The notes: generated by a model from the letters alone, not told the origin. Counted from the first letter of the stretch, positions 53,329-62,528 are shown. The stretch is 62,528 nt of DNA from an uncultured Pelagibacteraceae bacterium (GCA_902627645.1 CACOJX010000005.1:1-62528); one strand, 5' to 3'. A program made the numbers and translations.

Positions 53329-55452
53329 ATGATACAAAGTGGTAAATTTGATTCATCTAATATGGATATAAAAAAATTAGCAAATTTATCATTAATATTC
53401 GTCACCAATAGACTTATTGAAATTGTTGGCGTTATAATTTCTATTTTGGGTGTCTTATTATTAACAGCTTTAATATCATATTCTCCAGAGGATCCAAATT
53501 TCATATTTAATGACAAAACTGATATTAAAAATATTTTAGGATTTCAAGGAAGTTATATTTCTGACTTTTTTTTACAGTCCTTTGGACTTATATCTTTTTT
53601 GATACCCCTAAGTTATTTTTTTTCTGGAATAAAAATCTTTAAAGAAAAAAAAATTTATTTTTTAATAGAAAATACTTTTTGTGTCATAGTCTATGTAATA
53701 TTAGGTTCTTTGTTTTTTTCAAACTTTTATCAAAATTCATTTAATCTTTATATTAACGGTAACGGTGGATTTGTTGGATCTTATTTAAATCAAATATTTA
53801 TCGGACCATACATAACACAATATATAAACTTTGTATATTATATCCTTTTACTTCTAATCATATTGTTCTTTTTTTTTAGTTTTAATTTTAATCCAAAAAA
53901 ATTTTGGATATTTTCAAAAAATATTTCTTATAAATTTTTTAAAAAAGATAATAAAAATTATACCAATAAAAATGAAGTAATTAATGAATACATACCCCAA
54001 GAAGAAATTAAAAATCTAATTCAGGAGGATTTGCCATTTATAAAAGCTGAGTCAAACCAATCCTTAAAAAAACAAAAATTTAAAATTCCATCAATTGACT
54101 TACTTGAAATACCCAAAAAAAATGAAACAAAAAATTCAAATGATAATGAAAATAACGACCCAAAATTTCTTGAAAAGATTCTTCTTGATTTCGGAGTGAA
54201 TGGCAATATTAAAAAAGTCAGTCATGGACCAGTTGTAACTTTAAATGAATTTGAACCGGCTGCAGGTGTTAAAGTTTCTAAAATAATAAATCTTTCTGAT
54301 GATATAGCTAGAAATACAAGTTCGGAGTCTGCAAGGATTTCAACAATACCAGGAAGCAATACTATAGGGATTGAATTGCCAAAAACAACTAGAGAGAATG
54401 TTTATCTCAGCGAAATACTAAACAATCTTAATTTTAAAAAAAAAGATATAAAATTACCAATTGCTTTAGGTAAAAATATATCTGGCACTCCGATAATAGG
54501 TGATTTAAGCTCCATGCCACATTTATTGATTGCAGGCACAACTGGATCTGGTAAGTCAGTATGTATTAATACTATTATACTGTCTTTACTCTACAGACAT
54601 CCTCCGGACAAGTGTAAATTTATTTTAATTGATCCAAAAATGTTGGAGCTTTCTACTTATGAAGGTGTCCCTCATTTGCTCTGTCCAGTAATCACTGAAG
54701 CAAAAAAAGCAGCTTCAGTTTTAGGTTGGGTAGTTAAAGAAATGGAAAGCAGGTATAGATTAATGACTAAAGAGGGAGTTAGAAATATTGATGGCTATAA
54801 TGCTAAACACCAACTACCTATGCCTTATATAGTTGTAGTTGTCGATGAAATGTCTGATCTAATGTTAGTAGCTGGTAAAGAAATTGAAAACTATATTCAG
54901 AAATTATCACAAATGGCCAGAGCTGCCGGAATTCATATTATTATGGCTACTCAAAGACCTAGTGTAGATGTTATTACAGGTACTATTAAAGCAAATTTCC
55001 CAACACGTATATCATTTCAAGTTACATCTAAAATTGACAGCAGAACAATTTTGGGAGAGCAAGGTGCTGAGCAACTATTAGGTAAAGGTGATATGCTTTA
55101 TATGTCCTCTGCGAATAAAATTGTTAGAATTCATGCCCCATTTGTATCTGATGGTGAAATAGAGAGAATTAATAATTTTTTGCGATCACAAGAGGAACCA
55201 GATTATATCGATGAAATTCTCGATTTTGTTGATGAAAAAGAAATAAGTGAAAATTCTAAAAATCAAGGAGATAAAGATGAGCTTTATCAAACTGCAGTAG
55301 AAATAATTAAAACCGAGGGAAAAGCATCCACCTCCTTTTTACAAAGAAAACTTCAAATTGGTTATAATCGTGCAGCTCGGATAATAGATATGATGGAAGC
55401 TGAAGGAATTGTGAGTAAAGCAAATCATGTTGGTAAACGAGATGTTCTTTGA
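53329..55452 (+). CDS. ftsK: DNA translocase FtsK
   Basis: Pumps chromosome ends apart at the septum and activates XerCD. The 707-aa protein has an N-terminal membrane domain of four or so helices, a short linker (about 200-270 region, Lys/Asn-rich), the motor with Walker A GTTGSGKS (403-410) and IVVVVDEMSDLM, RMARAAGIHIIMATQRPS-type stretch, and the C-terminal gamma winged-helix (VEIIKTEGKASTSFLQRKLQIGYNRAARIIDMME). The linker is far shorter than in enterobacteria. The stop overlaps the lolA start by one base (TGATG). Confidence 0.95.
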   Translation: MIQSGKFDSSNMDIKKLANLSLIFVTNRLIEIVGVIISILGVLLLTALISYSPEDPNFIFNDKTDIKNILGFQGSYISDFFLQSFGLISFLIPLSYFFSGIKIFKEKKIYFLIENTFCVIVYVILGSLFFSNFYQNSFNLYINGNGGFVGSYLNQIFIGPYITQYINFVYYILLLLIILFFFFSFNFNPKKFWIFSKNISYKFFKKDNKNYTNKNEVINEYIPQEEIKNLIQEDLPFIKAESNQSLKKQKFKIPSIDLLEIPKKNETKNSNDNENNDPKFLEKILLDFGVNGNIKKVSHGPVVTLNEFEPAAGVKVSKIINLSDDIARNTSSESARISTIPGSNTIGIELPKTTRENVYLSEILNNLNFKKKDIKLPIALGKNISGTPIIGDLSSMPHLLIAGTTGSGKSVCINTIILSLLYRHPPDKCKFILIDPKMLELSTYEGVPHLLCPVITEAKKAASVLGWVVKEMESRYRLMTKEGVRNIDGYNAKHQLPMPYIVVVVDEMSDLMLVAGKEIENYIQKLSQMARAAGIHIIMATQRPSVDVITGTIKANFPTRISFQVTSKIDSRTILGEQGAEQLLGKGDMLYMSSANKIVRIHAPFVSDGEIERINNFLRSQEEPDYIDEILDFVDEKEISENSKNQGDKDELYQTAVEIIKTEGKASTSFLQRKLQIGYNRAARIIDMMEAEGIVSKANHVGKRDVL

Positions 55453-55997
55453 TGAAAAAATTTATTTTAATAATTTTAATAATTTGTTCTTCTAAATCTT
55501 TTGCTTCTATTAAAGAAAATATAATTTCAAACCTTGAAAATATTGACAACATTAATTTTAATTTTGAGCAAAACATTAATGGAAAAATCGAAAGAGGAAA
55601 TTGCACTATAAAGTACCCAAAAAAAATATTTTGTAAGTATAATTTGGGTAACCAAAAAATATTAGTTTCCGACGGTAAATCATTAATTATCAAAACATCT
55701 GCTAGTTATTATAGGTATCAATTAAACAAAACACCTTTGAATTATCTTTTAAATAAAGAATATCTGATAAAAAAAATTAAAAATTTAGATCAAAGAATTA
55801 TTGAAAATAAATTTATTAACTTTAATTTTTTTGAAAATGACAATGAAATCAATATTTTTTTTGATATAAAAAACTATAATTTAATTGGTTGGCAAACGTT
55901 AGATATATTCCAAAACTTGAGTGTCACTTATATAAATTCTATTATTATAAATCAAAAGTTAAGAAGTAATTTATTTGTGATTCCAAAAAGAAATTAA
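55452..55997 (+). CDS. lolA: LolA-like outer-membrane lipoprotein carrier protein
   Basis: Periplasmic shuttle that carries lipoproteins to the outer membrane. The 181-aa product has a signal peptide (cleavage near SFASI), then the divergent LolA fold: NINFNFEQNINGKIERGNCTIKYPKKIFCKY, ILVSDGKSLII and ISYYRYQLNKTPLNYLL-like stretch. Similarity is weak but the position directly after ftsK with a TGATG overlap is the standard alphaproteobacterial arrangement. I use the ATG at 55452 rather than the TTG one codon upstream. Confidence 0.8.
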   Translation: MKKFILIILIICSSKSFASIKENIISNLENIDNINFNFEQNINGKIERGNCTIKYPKKIFCKYNLGNQKILVSDGKSLIIKTSASYYRYQLNKTPLNYLLNKEYLIKKIKNLDQRIIENKFINFNFFENDNEINIFFDIKNYNLIGWQTLDIFQNLSVTYINSIIINQKLRSNLFVIPKRN

Positions 55998-55998
55998 C

Positions 55999-56502
55999 TC
56001 AAATTGAAATTGTTTCCTCTTTAAAAATTTTCATACCTCTAGATAAATAATTTTTTAATGCATTTTGGTGATCCAATGAGCAAGTATGAACCCAAACACG
56101 TTTCACATTATCCTCAAAAGATTTTTTTATAGCCTCTGATAATAAATAAGAACCCAATTTTTTATTTTGATATTCCTCTAATAATCCAAAATATGCTATT
56201 TCAGTTTCATTATTTTCTGAATGAAAAATTAATTCAAAAAAACCCACTAGATCATCTCTATATTTCAAAACGAATGTTTTTACCTTTTCGGAAGATAGGT
56301 AGTTTGTCCATTTTTCCTCAGACCATGCTAGCCTATCTACCCATTTGTGTTTTTTACCAATATTTTTATAAAAAAATTTATTTAACTGAAAATCAATAGG
56401 ATCTATAATATTCAGAGAGTAATCGTCGGATGGTTTAATCCCCTCGTTTAGATCTTGGATAGATTTAATTTCTAAATAATTTCTTTTTACTTCTTCTGTC
56501 AC
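55999..56502 (-). CDS. GNAT-family N-acetyltransferase
   Basis: A 167-aa acyltransferase of unknown substrate. The acetyl-CoA-binding core is seen in ETEIAYFGLLEEYQNKKLGSYLLSEAIKKSFE, followed by VWVHTCSLDHQNALKNYLSRGMKIFKEE, the typical beta-5/alpha-4 end. It overlaps the HIT gene by 4 nt (ATGA) and is the last gene of the his run. Confidence 0.88.
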   Translation of the reverse strand: MTEEVKRNYLEIKSIQDLNEGIKPSDDYSLNIIDPIDFQLNKFFYKNIGKKHKWVDRLAWSEEKWTNYLSSEKVKTFVLKYRDDLVGFFELIFHSENNETEIAYFGLLEEYQNKKLGSYLLSEAIKKSFEDNVKRVWVHTCSLDHQNALKNYLSRGMKIFKEETISI

Positions 56503-56864
56503 TCAACCATTTTCCCAACTCTCTCACCTCCAAATAAATGAAAATGTAAGTGAGGCACTTCTTGACCGCCATGATCACTAATGTTTGCTAATGCTCTGTA
56601 ACCTTTCCCTACTTCAGTTGAAATACCTAGTTTTTTTGCAACTAAGTTAATTCCTTTTATTAAACCTACTATTTCATCTGAGGAGGCATTTAAACTAAAA
56701 TCGTCTAAATCTGTAAATTTACCTTTTGGAATAACTAATGCGTGAATTTTTTTTTGTGGATTGATATCGTGAAATGATAAAACAAACTCATCTTCATAAA
56801 TTTTTTTACATGGTATTTCACCTCTCAAAATCTTGGCAAAAATATTGTTTTCGTCGTAGTTCAT
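56499..56864 (-). CDS. HIT-family (HINT-like) nucleotide hydrolase
   Basis: A 121-aa histidine-triad protein; catalytic HxHxH in HLHFHLFGGE (His105, His107, His109) and the family start FAKILRGEIPCKKIYEDEFVLSFHDINPQ. These enzymes hydrolyse AMP-lysine and similar phosphoramidates. It overlaps hisE by 4 nt, an association common in alphaproteobacteria. Confidence 0.93.
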   Translation of the reverse strand: MNYDENNIFAKILRGEIPCKKIYEDEFVLSFHDINPQKKIHALVIPKGKFTDLDDFSLNASSDEIVGLIKGINLVAKKLGISTEVGKGYRALANISDHGGQEVPHLHFHLFGGERVGKMVE

Positions 56865-57133
56865 TTTTTTCGTTTATTTAATTCACTCATAACATCTTCT
56901 ACTTTTACATCATTTGCTTCTAAGTACATTATCAAATGATAAAAAACATCTGCTGCTTCATGAATTTTATTCGAATTATTTTCAACAGCTTCTATCAACT
57001 CATTTATTTCCTCAAGAACTTTTGCTTTACTTAACGACTTATCGTTGAGTAGTTTGTTTGTATAAGATCCGTCTACAGGAGATTTTTTTCTCTCCCTTGC
57101 AAGATTAAATAAGTTTTCTAATGTACTGAGCAT
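56861..57133 (-). CDS. hisE: Phosphoribosyl-ATP pyrophosphatase HisE
   Basis: Second step of histidine synthesis, hydrolysing PR-ATP. The 90-aa all-helical MazG-like protein has SYTNKLLNDKSLSKAKVLEEINELIEAVE and KIHEAADVFYHLIMYLEAN with the metal-binding acidic residues. It is a separate gene, not fused to HisI, which is not in this window. Position directly after hisF. Confidence 0.92.
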   Translation of the reverse strand: MLSTLENLFNLARERKKSPVDGSYTNKLLNDKSLSKAKVLEEINELIEAVENNSNKIHEAADVFYHLIMYLEANDVKVEDVMSELNKRKK

Positions 57134-57134
57134 A

Positions 57135-57890
57135 TCAAATTCTAACAGGTATTCCTTTTGAGTCCAAATATTCCTTCGCTTCTTTTACTGAATGTTTTCC
57201 ATAATGAAATATAGATGCAGCAAGAACAGCGCTAGCTTTTCCTAATTTTATTCCATCAACTAAGTGATCTAAATTACCTACACCACCTGAGGCAATTACT
57301 GGAATATTTACTTTAGATGAAATTTTAGACATTAGATCATTATCATATCCGACTTGTGTTCCATCTCTATCCATAGAAGTTACTAATAATTCTCCTGCAC
57401 CGTTTTCCTCCATTTGTCTCGCATATTCTAAAGCATCGATGCCGCTGTTATTCCTTCCACCATGAGTAAATACCTCCCATTTTTCTCCATTTTTTTTTGC
57501 ATCTATCGCAACAACAATACATTGAGACCCAAACTTTTTCGAACTATCTTCAACGACCTTAGAATTTTCAACTGCTGCTGTATTTATTGATACTTTATCA
57601 GCCCCAAAATTAAGTAATTTATTAATATCATCAACACTTCTAATTCCACCACCAACTGTTAAAGGAACAAAACATTTCCTCGACGTTTTTTCTACAACAT
57701 CATAAATTATATCCCTATTTTCATTAGACGCCGTGATATCTAAAAAACAAATTTCATCTGCTCCACCATCGCTATAAATTTTAGCTTGTTCGACTGGATC
57801 ACCTGCATCTTTTAAATCGACAAAGTTAATACCTTTGACAACTCTGCCATTCTTTACGTCTAAACACGGGATTATTCTATTTTTAAGCAT
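57135..57890 (-). CDS. hisF: Imidazole glycerol phosphate synthase subunit HisF
   Basis: Cyclase subunit that joins PRFAR with ammonia from HisH. The 251-aa (beta-alpha)8 barrel starts [18 protein letters not shown] with the catalytic Asp11 and contains [56 protein letters not shown] and [18 protein letters not shown]. It overlaps hisA by 8 nt. Confidence 0.97.
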   Translation of the reverse strand: MLKNRIIPCLDVKNGRVVKGINFVDLKDAGDPVEQAKIYSDGGADEICFLDITASNENRDIIYDVVEKTSRKCFVPLTVGGGIRSVDDINKLLNFGADKVSINTAAVENSKVVEDSSKKFGSQCIVVAIDAKKNGEKWEVFTHGGRNNSGIDALEYARQMEENGAGELLVTSMDRDGTQVGYDNDLMSKISSKVNIPVIASGGVGNLDHLVDGIKLGKASAVLAASIFHYGKHSVKEAKEYLDSKGIPVRI

Positions 57891-58599
57891 CTTCTTTCAC
57901 TAATTCTTCTAATTTTATATCACCATCATAAATAGCTTTACCAACTATTATACCTTCAACATTTTTTAAATTCTTCGCTTTTCTAATATCATCTATTGAT
58001 GAAACGCCACCTGATACAATTACAGGGCTTTTTGACATCTTAGCAACTTTTGTAGTTTCATCAAAATTAGGACCTTGTTTCATACCATCCCGATTAATAT
58101 CTGTATAAATCAATCTACTAACACCATAATCGTTAATTTCTTTTAAATAATCTAAACTTAATTGGTTAGAGCTCTCTTTCCATCCAGATACTGACAGATA
58201 CCCATCTTTAGCATCTAAACCTAGGGCAATATGATTTTGAAAATTTTTACATGACTCTTTTAAGAAATTTTTGTCTTTAATAGCAGCACTTCCCAGAATT
58301 ACTTTCTCAACACCAGAATCAATGTATTTTTGGATACTATCAGAATTTCTAATACCACCACCTACCTCAACCTTTAAATTAAATTTAACAACTATATCCT
58401 GAATAATATCTAAATTTACTGTTTCACCAGTTAAAGCACCATCTAAATCAACTATGTGTAAATTTTTAAATCCATGATCTTTATATTTTCCTGCTTGTTC
58501 AATAGGAGACAATTCATACTCAGTTTTTTTGTCAAAATCTCCTTTAACTAATCTAACGCACTTTTTATCTTTAATATCTATTGCTGGAAATATTTTCAT
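57883..58599 (-). CDS. hisA: HisA, phosphoribosylformimino-AICAR-P isomerase
   Basis: Isomerises ProFAR to PRFAR. The 238-residue barrel begins [20 protein letters not shown] with the catalytic Asp8 and shows [52 protein letters not shown] and [13 protein letters not shown]. Preceded by hisH after 1 nt and overlapping hisF. Confidence 0.96.
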   Translation of the reverse strand: MKIFPAIDIKDKKCVRLVKGDFDKKTEYELSPIEQAGKYKDHGFKNLHIVDLDGALTGETVNLDIIQDIVVKFNLKVEVGGGIRNSDSIQKYIDSGVEKVILGSAAIKDKNFLKESCKNFQNHIALGLDAKDGYLSVSGWKESSNQLSLDYLKEINDYGVSRLIYTDINRDGMKQGPNFDETTKVAKMSKSPVIVSGGVSSIDDIRKAKNLKNVEGIIVGKAIYDGDIKLEELVKEDA

Positions 58600-58600
58600 T

Positions 58601-59227
58601 TTATAAGTTTATAAAATTATCAATTATCTTAAGCCCTATTCTATCACTTTTCTCTGGATGAAATTGGGTTCCAAAAATATTTTCTTTTTCAACTGAACAA
58701 ACAATATTTGATGAGTAATCTGTTGTTGCTGAGATTACACTTTTGTCTTCTGGAATAAATTCATAGCTATGAACGAAATACATATGAGAATTATTTTCTA
58801 CATCCTTAAAAATTTTACTATCTTTGACAATATTTATTTGATTCCAGCCGATATGAGGAAGTTTATACTTACCGTTCTGATTATCTATTTTCGAAACTTT
58901 TCCTGAAATCCACCTTAAGCCTTTAGTTTCAGTTTCTTCATAACCAACATCGGCAAACATCTGCAAACCAACACAAATTCCAAGTAAAGGTTTTTTATGA
59001 GTTATTGCAAATTCATTTAATGTCTCTGTAAGACCTTTAATTTTATTCAAGGCATCCACACAACTTTTAAATGAGCCTTGCCCTGGTAAAACTACTTTGT
59101 CACTTGATTTTATCTTATTTAAATCTGAGGTAACCTCGATAGTTACTCTATCTTTTGCAACTTCTTTAAAAGAGTTTATTACCGAGCTTATATTGCCCGA
59201 ATTATAATCAACAATTGTAACGTTCAT
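58601..59227 (-). CDS. hisH: Imidazole glycerol phosphate synthase glutaminase subunit HisH
   Basis: Releases ammonia from glutamine for HisF. The 208 residues show TIVDYNSGNISSVINSF, PGQGSFKSC, the nucleophile Cys85 in LLGICVGLQMFAD and the His-Glu pair in FGTQFHPEKSDRIGL. It follows hisB after 5 nt. Confidence 0.96.
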   Translation of the reverse strand: MNVTIVDYNSGNISSVINSFKEVAKDRVTIEVTSDLNKIKSSDKVVLPGQGSFKSCVDALNKIKGLTETLNEFAITHKKPLLGICVGLQMFADVGYEETETKGLRWISGKVSKIDNQNGKYKLPHIGWNQINIVKDSKIFKDVENNSHMYFVHSYEFIPEDKSVISATTDYSSNIVCSVEKENIFGTQFHPEKSDRIGLKIIDNFINL

Positions 59228-59232
59228 TAAAC

Positions 59233-59823
59233 TTATAAAGAACCTTTAGTAGACGGAATCGTTTTTTTATTCCTCGGATCTATTTCTAATGCAGTTCTTA
59301 ATGATCTTGCTAATCCCTTATAGCAAGACTCAATAATGTGATGACTATTGTCTCCATAAATATTTTCAACGTGTAAAGTAATTCCTGCTGATTGTGAAAA
59401 TGCTTGAAACCATTCTTTAAAAAGTTCAGTGTCCATCTCTCCAAGTTTCTCAACCTTTAAATTAACTTTCCAAATTAAATAAGGTCTATTTGAAATATCA
59501 ATAGCCACACGTGATAGAGTTTCATCCATTGGGATCATCGCGTGAGCATATCTTCTAATTCCAACAGATTTTTTTAAAGCTTTTTTTAAAGCCTCGCCAA
59601 TAGCTATACCTGTATCTTCAGTTGTATGATGTAAATCAATATGAGTATCGCCTTTAGCTTTTATATTCATATCTATTGAAGAATGCTTAGACAATTGTTC
59701 AAGCATGTGGTTTAAAAAACCTATTCCTGTGTCAATTTTGTATTTACCTTTGCCATCAATATTTAAATCAACACTAATACTTGTCTCTTTTGTTTTTCGA
59801 CTAATTTTACCTTTACGTCTCAT
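59233..59823 (-). CDS. hisB: Imidazoleglycerol-phosphate dehydratase HisB (monofunctional)
   Basis: Dehydrates imidazole glycerol phosphate. The 196 residues have the metal-ligand motifs [30 protein letters not shown] and a second copy [20 protein letters not shown]. There is no N-terminal phosphatase domain, so histidinol-phosphatase must be a separate enzyme. It is the first gene of the hisB-H-A-F-E-HIT-GNAT run and is divergent from hslV across 91 nt. Confidence 0.96.
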   Translation of the reverse strand: MRRKGKISRKTKETSISVDLNIDGKGKYKIDTGIGFLNHMLEQLSKHSSIDMNIKAKGDTHIDLHHTTEDTGIAIGEALKKALKKSVGIRRYAHAMIPMDETLSRVAIDISNRPYLIWKVNLKVEKLGEMDTELFKEWFQAFSQSAGITLHVENIYGDNSHHIIESCYKGLARSLRTALEIDPRNKKTIPSTKGSL

Positions 59824-59879
59824 AATTAAAAACAGGTATACATATATTATTCAATTATGGCAATAATACTTAACATGGG

Positions 59880-59907
59880 CTTGAACTATCAAATTTAATA
59901 TCCATTT
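59880..59907 (+). promoter_or_regulatory. Heat-shock-like promoter for hslVU, possibly giving a leaderless mRNA
   Basis: CTTGAA (59880-59885) is followed after 14 nt by ATCCATTT (59900-59907), close to the sigma32 consensus CTTGAA-N13/15-CCCCATNT. Read as sigma70 it is TTGAAC, 17 nt, ATTTAT (59904-59909). Either reading puts the transcription start within a few bases of the hslV ATG at 59915, so the mRNA may lack a leader. hslVU is a classic heat-shock operon. Confidence 0.5.
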
Positions 59908-59914
59908 ATAAGGT

Positions 59915-60430
59915 ATGACAACGATAGTGTTAGTAAGAAAAAACAATGAAGTGGTAGTAGCTGGCGATGGACAAGTAAGCATGGGAAATACTGTCGTTAA
60001 AAGCACCGCTTCAAAAGTTAGAAAAATTGACAAAAGAGATGTTGTTGCAGGTTTTGCTGGATCAACCGCAGATGCTCTTACATTGTTCGAAAGATTAGAA
60101 GGTAAACTTGAAAAACATGCTGGGAACTTATCGAGGGCTGCAGTAGAATTAGCAAAAGACTGGAGAACAGATAAATATTTAAGAAGATTAGAGGCATTAA
60201 TGGCTGTTGGGGATAAAAATAATAGTTATATAATCTCAGGAACTGGTGATGTTTTAGAACCAGAAGGAGATGTTATTGGCATTGGATCAGGCGGTAATTA
60301 TGCTTTAGCTGCTGGAAAAGTTTTAATGGAAGGCAATATGTCCGCAGAAGATGTTGCGAAGAAAGCTATTAAAGTTGCAGCAGATATATGTGTTTATACT
60401 AATGATAATGTAAAAATTGAGAAGATATAA
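59915..60430 (+). CDS. hslV: ATP-dependent protease subunit HslV (ClpQ)
   Basis: Proteolytic core of the HslUV protease. The 171 residues begin [20 protein letters not shown]; removal of Met leaves the N-terminal catalytic Thr. Also seen: [64 protein letters not shown]. It shares one base with hslU (TAATG). Confidence 0.97.
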   Translation: MTTIVLVRKNNEVVVAGDGQVSMGNTVVKSTASKVRKIDKRDVVAGFAGSTADALTLFERLEGKLEKHAGNLSRAAVELAKDWRTDKYLRRLEALMAVGDKNNSYIISGTGDVLEPEGDVIGIGSGGNYALAAGKVLMEGNMSAEDVAKKAIKVAADICVYTNDNVKIEKI

Positions 60431-61803
60431 TGGATAAATCTAATGTTACAAAACTACATCCTAAAGACAAAAAACAGAATGAAGAGTCATCTCTAGTAAG
60501 CTCTTTATCACCTAGAGAGATCGTATCTGAACTAGACAGATTTGTAGTAGGACAAAATAAAGCTAAAAGAGCTGTGGCTGTAGCGTTAAGAAATAGATGG
60601 CGTAGACAAGCATTAAAAGGTGAAATGAAAAATGAGGTTTTGCCAAAAAATATACTAATGATTGGTCCAACAGGGGTTGGAAAAACAGAAATATCAAGAA
60701 GACTCTCTAAGCTTGCAGAGGCTCCATTTGTTAAAGTTGAAGCAACGAGGTTTACTGAGGTGGGATATGTTGGAAGAGATGTGGAACAGATTGTGAGAGA
60801 TCTTATCGAAATTGCAATCTCTATGGAAAAAGTAAAAAAAAGAAAAGAGGTTTTTGCTCAGGCTCAAAAGGCTGCTGAAGAAAAAGTTTTAGATGCATTA
60901 ATAGGAAAAAAAGCAAGTCTTGCGACAAGAGAAAGTTTCAGAAAAAGATTAAGAAATGGTGATCTAGATGATAATGAAATAGAGATTGCTGTTAGTGACT
61001 CTGGTTCTGGAGGTGCATCTTTTGAAATTCCTGGAATGCCAGGAGCAAATGTAGGGATGATTAATATTGGTGAGATGCTTGGAAAATCAATGGGAAATAA
61101 AGAAAAGAAAAAGAAAATGAGTGTAAAAGAATCTCATGAAATTTTAATAAATGATGAGTCAGATAAGTTAATTGAACAAGACAAAATTATTAAAGCGGCA
61201 AAACTTTCTACAGAAAATAATGGAATAGTTTTTTTAGATGAAATTGATAAAATTTCAGGAAGAACAGACAGAGTTGGTGGGGATGTTTCAAGAGAAGGTG
61301 TGCAAAGAGATTTATTACCTTTAATTGAGGGGACTACAGTAAATACTAAACATGGTCCAATCAAAACTGACCATATATTATTTATTGCATCTGGAGCTTT
61401 CCAGCTTGCAAAACCCTCAGATTTGCTTCCAGAGTTGCAGGGTAGACTTCCTATAAGAGTAGAACTTGAAGCTTTAACTAGTGAAGATTTTAAAAGAATT
61501 TTGAAAGAACCTGATTACAGTTTGATAAAACAGTATGTGGCTTTATTAAAAACTGAGAATGTAGAACTTGAATTTTCTGAAGATGGAATAGATTCGATAG
61601 CGAAAATAGCCTCTGAAGTAAATGCCTCTGTAGAAAATATCGGTGCTAGAAGATTACATACCATAATAGAAAAAATCTTAGATGAGATAAGTTTTACAGC
61701 TACAGATAGATCTGGTGAAAAAATTGTTATTAATAAAGATTATATAAATAAAAATTTAGACTCTTTGGTTAAAGATACTGATTTATCAAAATTTATTTTA
61801 TAG
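60430..61803 (+). CDS. hslU: HslU ATPase subunit of HslUV protease (ClpY)
   Basis: AAA+ unfoldase that feeds proteins into HslV. The 457 residues show [17 protein letters not shown], Walker A GPTGVGKT (79-86), [21 protein letters not shown], the family-specific I domain, Walker [13 protein letters not shown], and the sensor [28 protein letters not shown]-type stretch, ending in the canonical DLSKFIL tail that docks on HslV. Overlaps smr convergently by 11 nt. Confidence 0.97.
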   Translation: MDKSNVTKLHPKDKKQNEESSLVSSLSPREIVSELDRFVVGQNKAKRAVAVALRNRWRRQALKGEMKNEVLPKNILMIGPTGVGKTEISRRLSKLAEAPFVKVEATRFTEVGYVGRDVEQIVRDLIEIAISMEKVKKRKEVFAQAQKAAEEKVLDALIGKKASLATRESFRKRLRNGDLDDNEIEIAVSDSGSGGASFEIPGMPGANVGMINIGEMLGKSMGNKEKKKKMSVKESHEILINDESDKLIEQDKIIKAAKLSTENNGIVFLDEIDKISGRTDRVGGDVSREGVQRDLLPLIEGTTVNTKHGPIKTDHILFIASGAFQLAKPSDLLPELQGRLPIRVELEALTSEDFKRILKEPDYSLIKQYVALLKTENVELEFSEDGIDSIAKIASEVNASVENIGARRLHTIIEKILDEISFTATDRSGEKIVINKDYINKNLDSLVKDTDLSKFIL

Positions 61804-62212
61804 GCTTTTTTTTTAAATATATATAAAAAGCTCCGGCACCACCGTCCTCTAAGTTAGCATCCTTAATTTCATAAACTAATTTCATCAACTCTTTGCTTTT
61901 GTGAATAAACTCAGGCACTGAATGCTTCAAAATACCAAAATCTTTAGATACATATGGATCTTTCTCATTTTCTGAATGAAGACCTTTGCCTGTAACAATA
62001 ATTAATTTTTTTACACCTTCATTATAAGAATTTATTATTAGGTCTTCTACTTTTTTATTAGCATCCTCAAGAGTGTAGCCGTGTAAATCAAATGATTTAG
62101 TTTGTAATATTTCCTTTTTAAATAACTTTAAATCTTTATTAGGTAATTTTTCATCGTTAGATAAAAAAGTTTCCCAATCTTTTTTATCTTTGTCTGAAAT
62201 TTTATTATTCAA
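61793..62212 (-). CDS. Smr-domain protein
   Basis: A 139-aa protein with a charged N-terminal part and a C-terminal Smr (MutS2-like nuclease) domain: [19 protein letters not shown] (41-59) and [13 protein letters not shown] (69-81). Smr domains nick DNA or cut RNA. No ATG is available; the frame begins with TTG at 62212, directly after the stop of the Tim44-like gene, suggesting translational coupling. The order Tim44-like then Smr is typical of alphaproteobacteria. Confidence 0.88.
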   Translation of the reverse strand: MNNKISDKDKKDWETFLSNDEKLPNKDLKLFKKEILQTKSFDLHGYTLEDANKKVEDLIINSYNEGVKKLIIVTGKGLHSENEKDPYVSKDFGILKHSVPEFIHKSKELMKLVYEIKDANLEDGGAGAFYIYLKKKPIK

Positions 62213-62528
62213 TTAAGTAAGTATATCTACTAGTTGCCAATTTGGATTATTCGATTTTGTATCTCTAGAAAAAACCCAAGTATCATAAATTTTTTTAATT
62301 TTTTCAGGATCACCTGAAATGATTTTTTTTTCTTTATCTTTAATACAAGTTATGACCTCTCCAACAAAATCAACAGTTACCTGAAGTATACTATTTACTT
62401 TTTTATGCTCTTTAATTTTAGCAGAATTTACACCAATGAATGTTATTTCAGCGAAATGACCTTTTGAATTTCTTTCTCTTAAGGCATCTCTAAATTGGTT
62501 GTAAATTTTATCGCTTAAAAGGGGTTTC
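62213..62528 (-). CDS. Tim44-like domain protein (N-terminal part beyond window)
   Basis: The last 104 codons of a gene whose start lies past position 62528. The translation includes IYNQFRDALRERNSKGHFAEITFIGVNSAKI, VTVDFVGEVITCIKD and IYDTWVFSRDTKSNNPNWQLVDI, the C-terminal half of the Tim44/TimA domain, as found next to smr in alphaproteobacteria. Bacterial relatives (TimA) are membrane-associated. The stop TAA abuts the TTG start of the smr gene. Confidence 0.85.
   Translation of the reverse strand, partial: KPLLSDKIYNQFRDALRERNSKGHFAEITFIGVNSAKIKEHKKVNSILQVTVDFVGEVITCIKDKEKKIISGDPEKIKKIYDTWVFSRDTKSNNPNWQLVDILT

Noticed and set aside
1-62528. CRISPR arrays, insertion sequences, prophage or integrated islands
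   Set aside because: No regularly spaced repeats, transposase, integrase or phage proteins were seen, and base composition looks even throughout.

Overview
This window looks like a piece of a SAR11 (Pelagibacterales, 'Candidatus Pelagibacter'-like) alphaproteobacterial chromosome. The DNA is very AT-rich (about 30 % G+C by eye) and coding density is extreme. Many neighbouring genes overlap by 1-11 nt, and apart from two regulatory leaders the gaps are almost all under 130 nt. The gene set is alphaproteobacterial (DUF2794, IalB-like, DctPQM, LonN-UbiH-FtsK-LolA, HslVU, Tim44-like/Smr) with marine traits: a TRAP transporter, two photolyase-like proteins and a PQQ-type sugar dehydrogenase. I see no rRNA, CRISPR array, insertion sequence, prophage or clear pseudogene. 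The only tRNA is tRNA-Gly(GCC).

Layout. (1) 1-3.5 kb: rpsP-ffh (minus strand) behind a structured leader, divergent from dapF-ftsY. (2) 3.5-10.6 kb, minus: a periplasmic protein, a hydrolase, a DMT permease, a 58-aa membrane protein, an amidase and a DctPQM TRAP transporter with a very stable hairpin between dctP and dctQ. (3) 10.7-16.5 kb, minus: five catabolic genes for 2-hydroxy/2-oxo acids (NADPH-type hydroxyacid reductase, FAD D-lactate/glycolate dehydrogenase, aminotransferase, two tandem FMN 2-hydroxyacid dehydrogenases). Together with the TRAP transporter these look like a hydroxyacid uptake and oxidation island. (4) 16.5-21.2 kb: a PagL-like lipid A deacylase and the cytochrome c maturation operon ccmCDEFGH, preceded by an unexplained inverted-repeat leader. 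(5) 21.3-27.1 kb: hspQ and septation protein A sharing a divergent region that contains a heat-shock-type promoter, DUF2794, a Bax inhibitor-1 family protein, an aldo-keto reductase, an IalB-like protein, argG and two membrane proteins.

(6) 27.1-34.5 kb: an accessory-looking block. It holds a photolyase-like flavoprotein with apparently reversed domain order, a class I glutamine amidotransferase, a DUF2256 zinc protein, a prokaryotic (6-4)-photolyase relative that seems to lack its Fe-S cysteines, an SDR without the catalytic Tyr, an IsdG-like haem monooxygenase, a PQQ-type sugar dehydrogenase, a metallo-beta-lactamase-fold protein and small membrane proteins. (7) 34.5-41.4 kb: folD, yggT, mscS, hemD, hemC, tsaD and a TPR/O-GlcNAc-transferase-like protein. 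(8) 41.5-47.3 kb: acetate metabolism, with acetyl-CoA synthetase carrying a 50-residue Lys-rich N-terminal extension and a DUF4212/sodium-solute symporter pair with an EF-hand loop. (9) 47.3-56 kb: rpe, heparinase-like protein, purH, pterin dehydratase, tRNA-Gly, LonN, ubiH-like, ftsK, lolA. (10) 56-62.5 kb: GNAT, HIT, hisE-F-A-H-B, then hslVU behind a heat-shock-like promoter, smr and the end of a Tim44-like gene.

The observations I rank highest are the ffh leader RNA, the polybasic tail on acetyl-CoA synthetase, the permuted photolyase-like protein with its neighbours, the ccmC leader hairpin with a mini-ORF, and the near absence of room for terminators between convergent genes. All functional calls come from reading the sequence; no database search was run.
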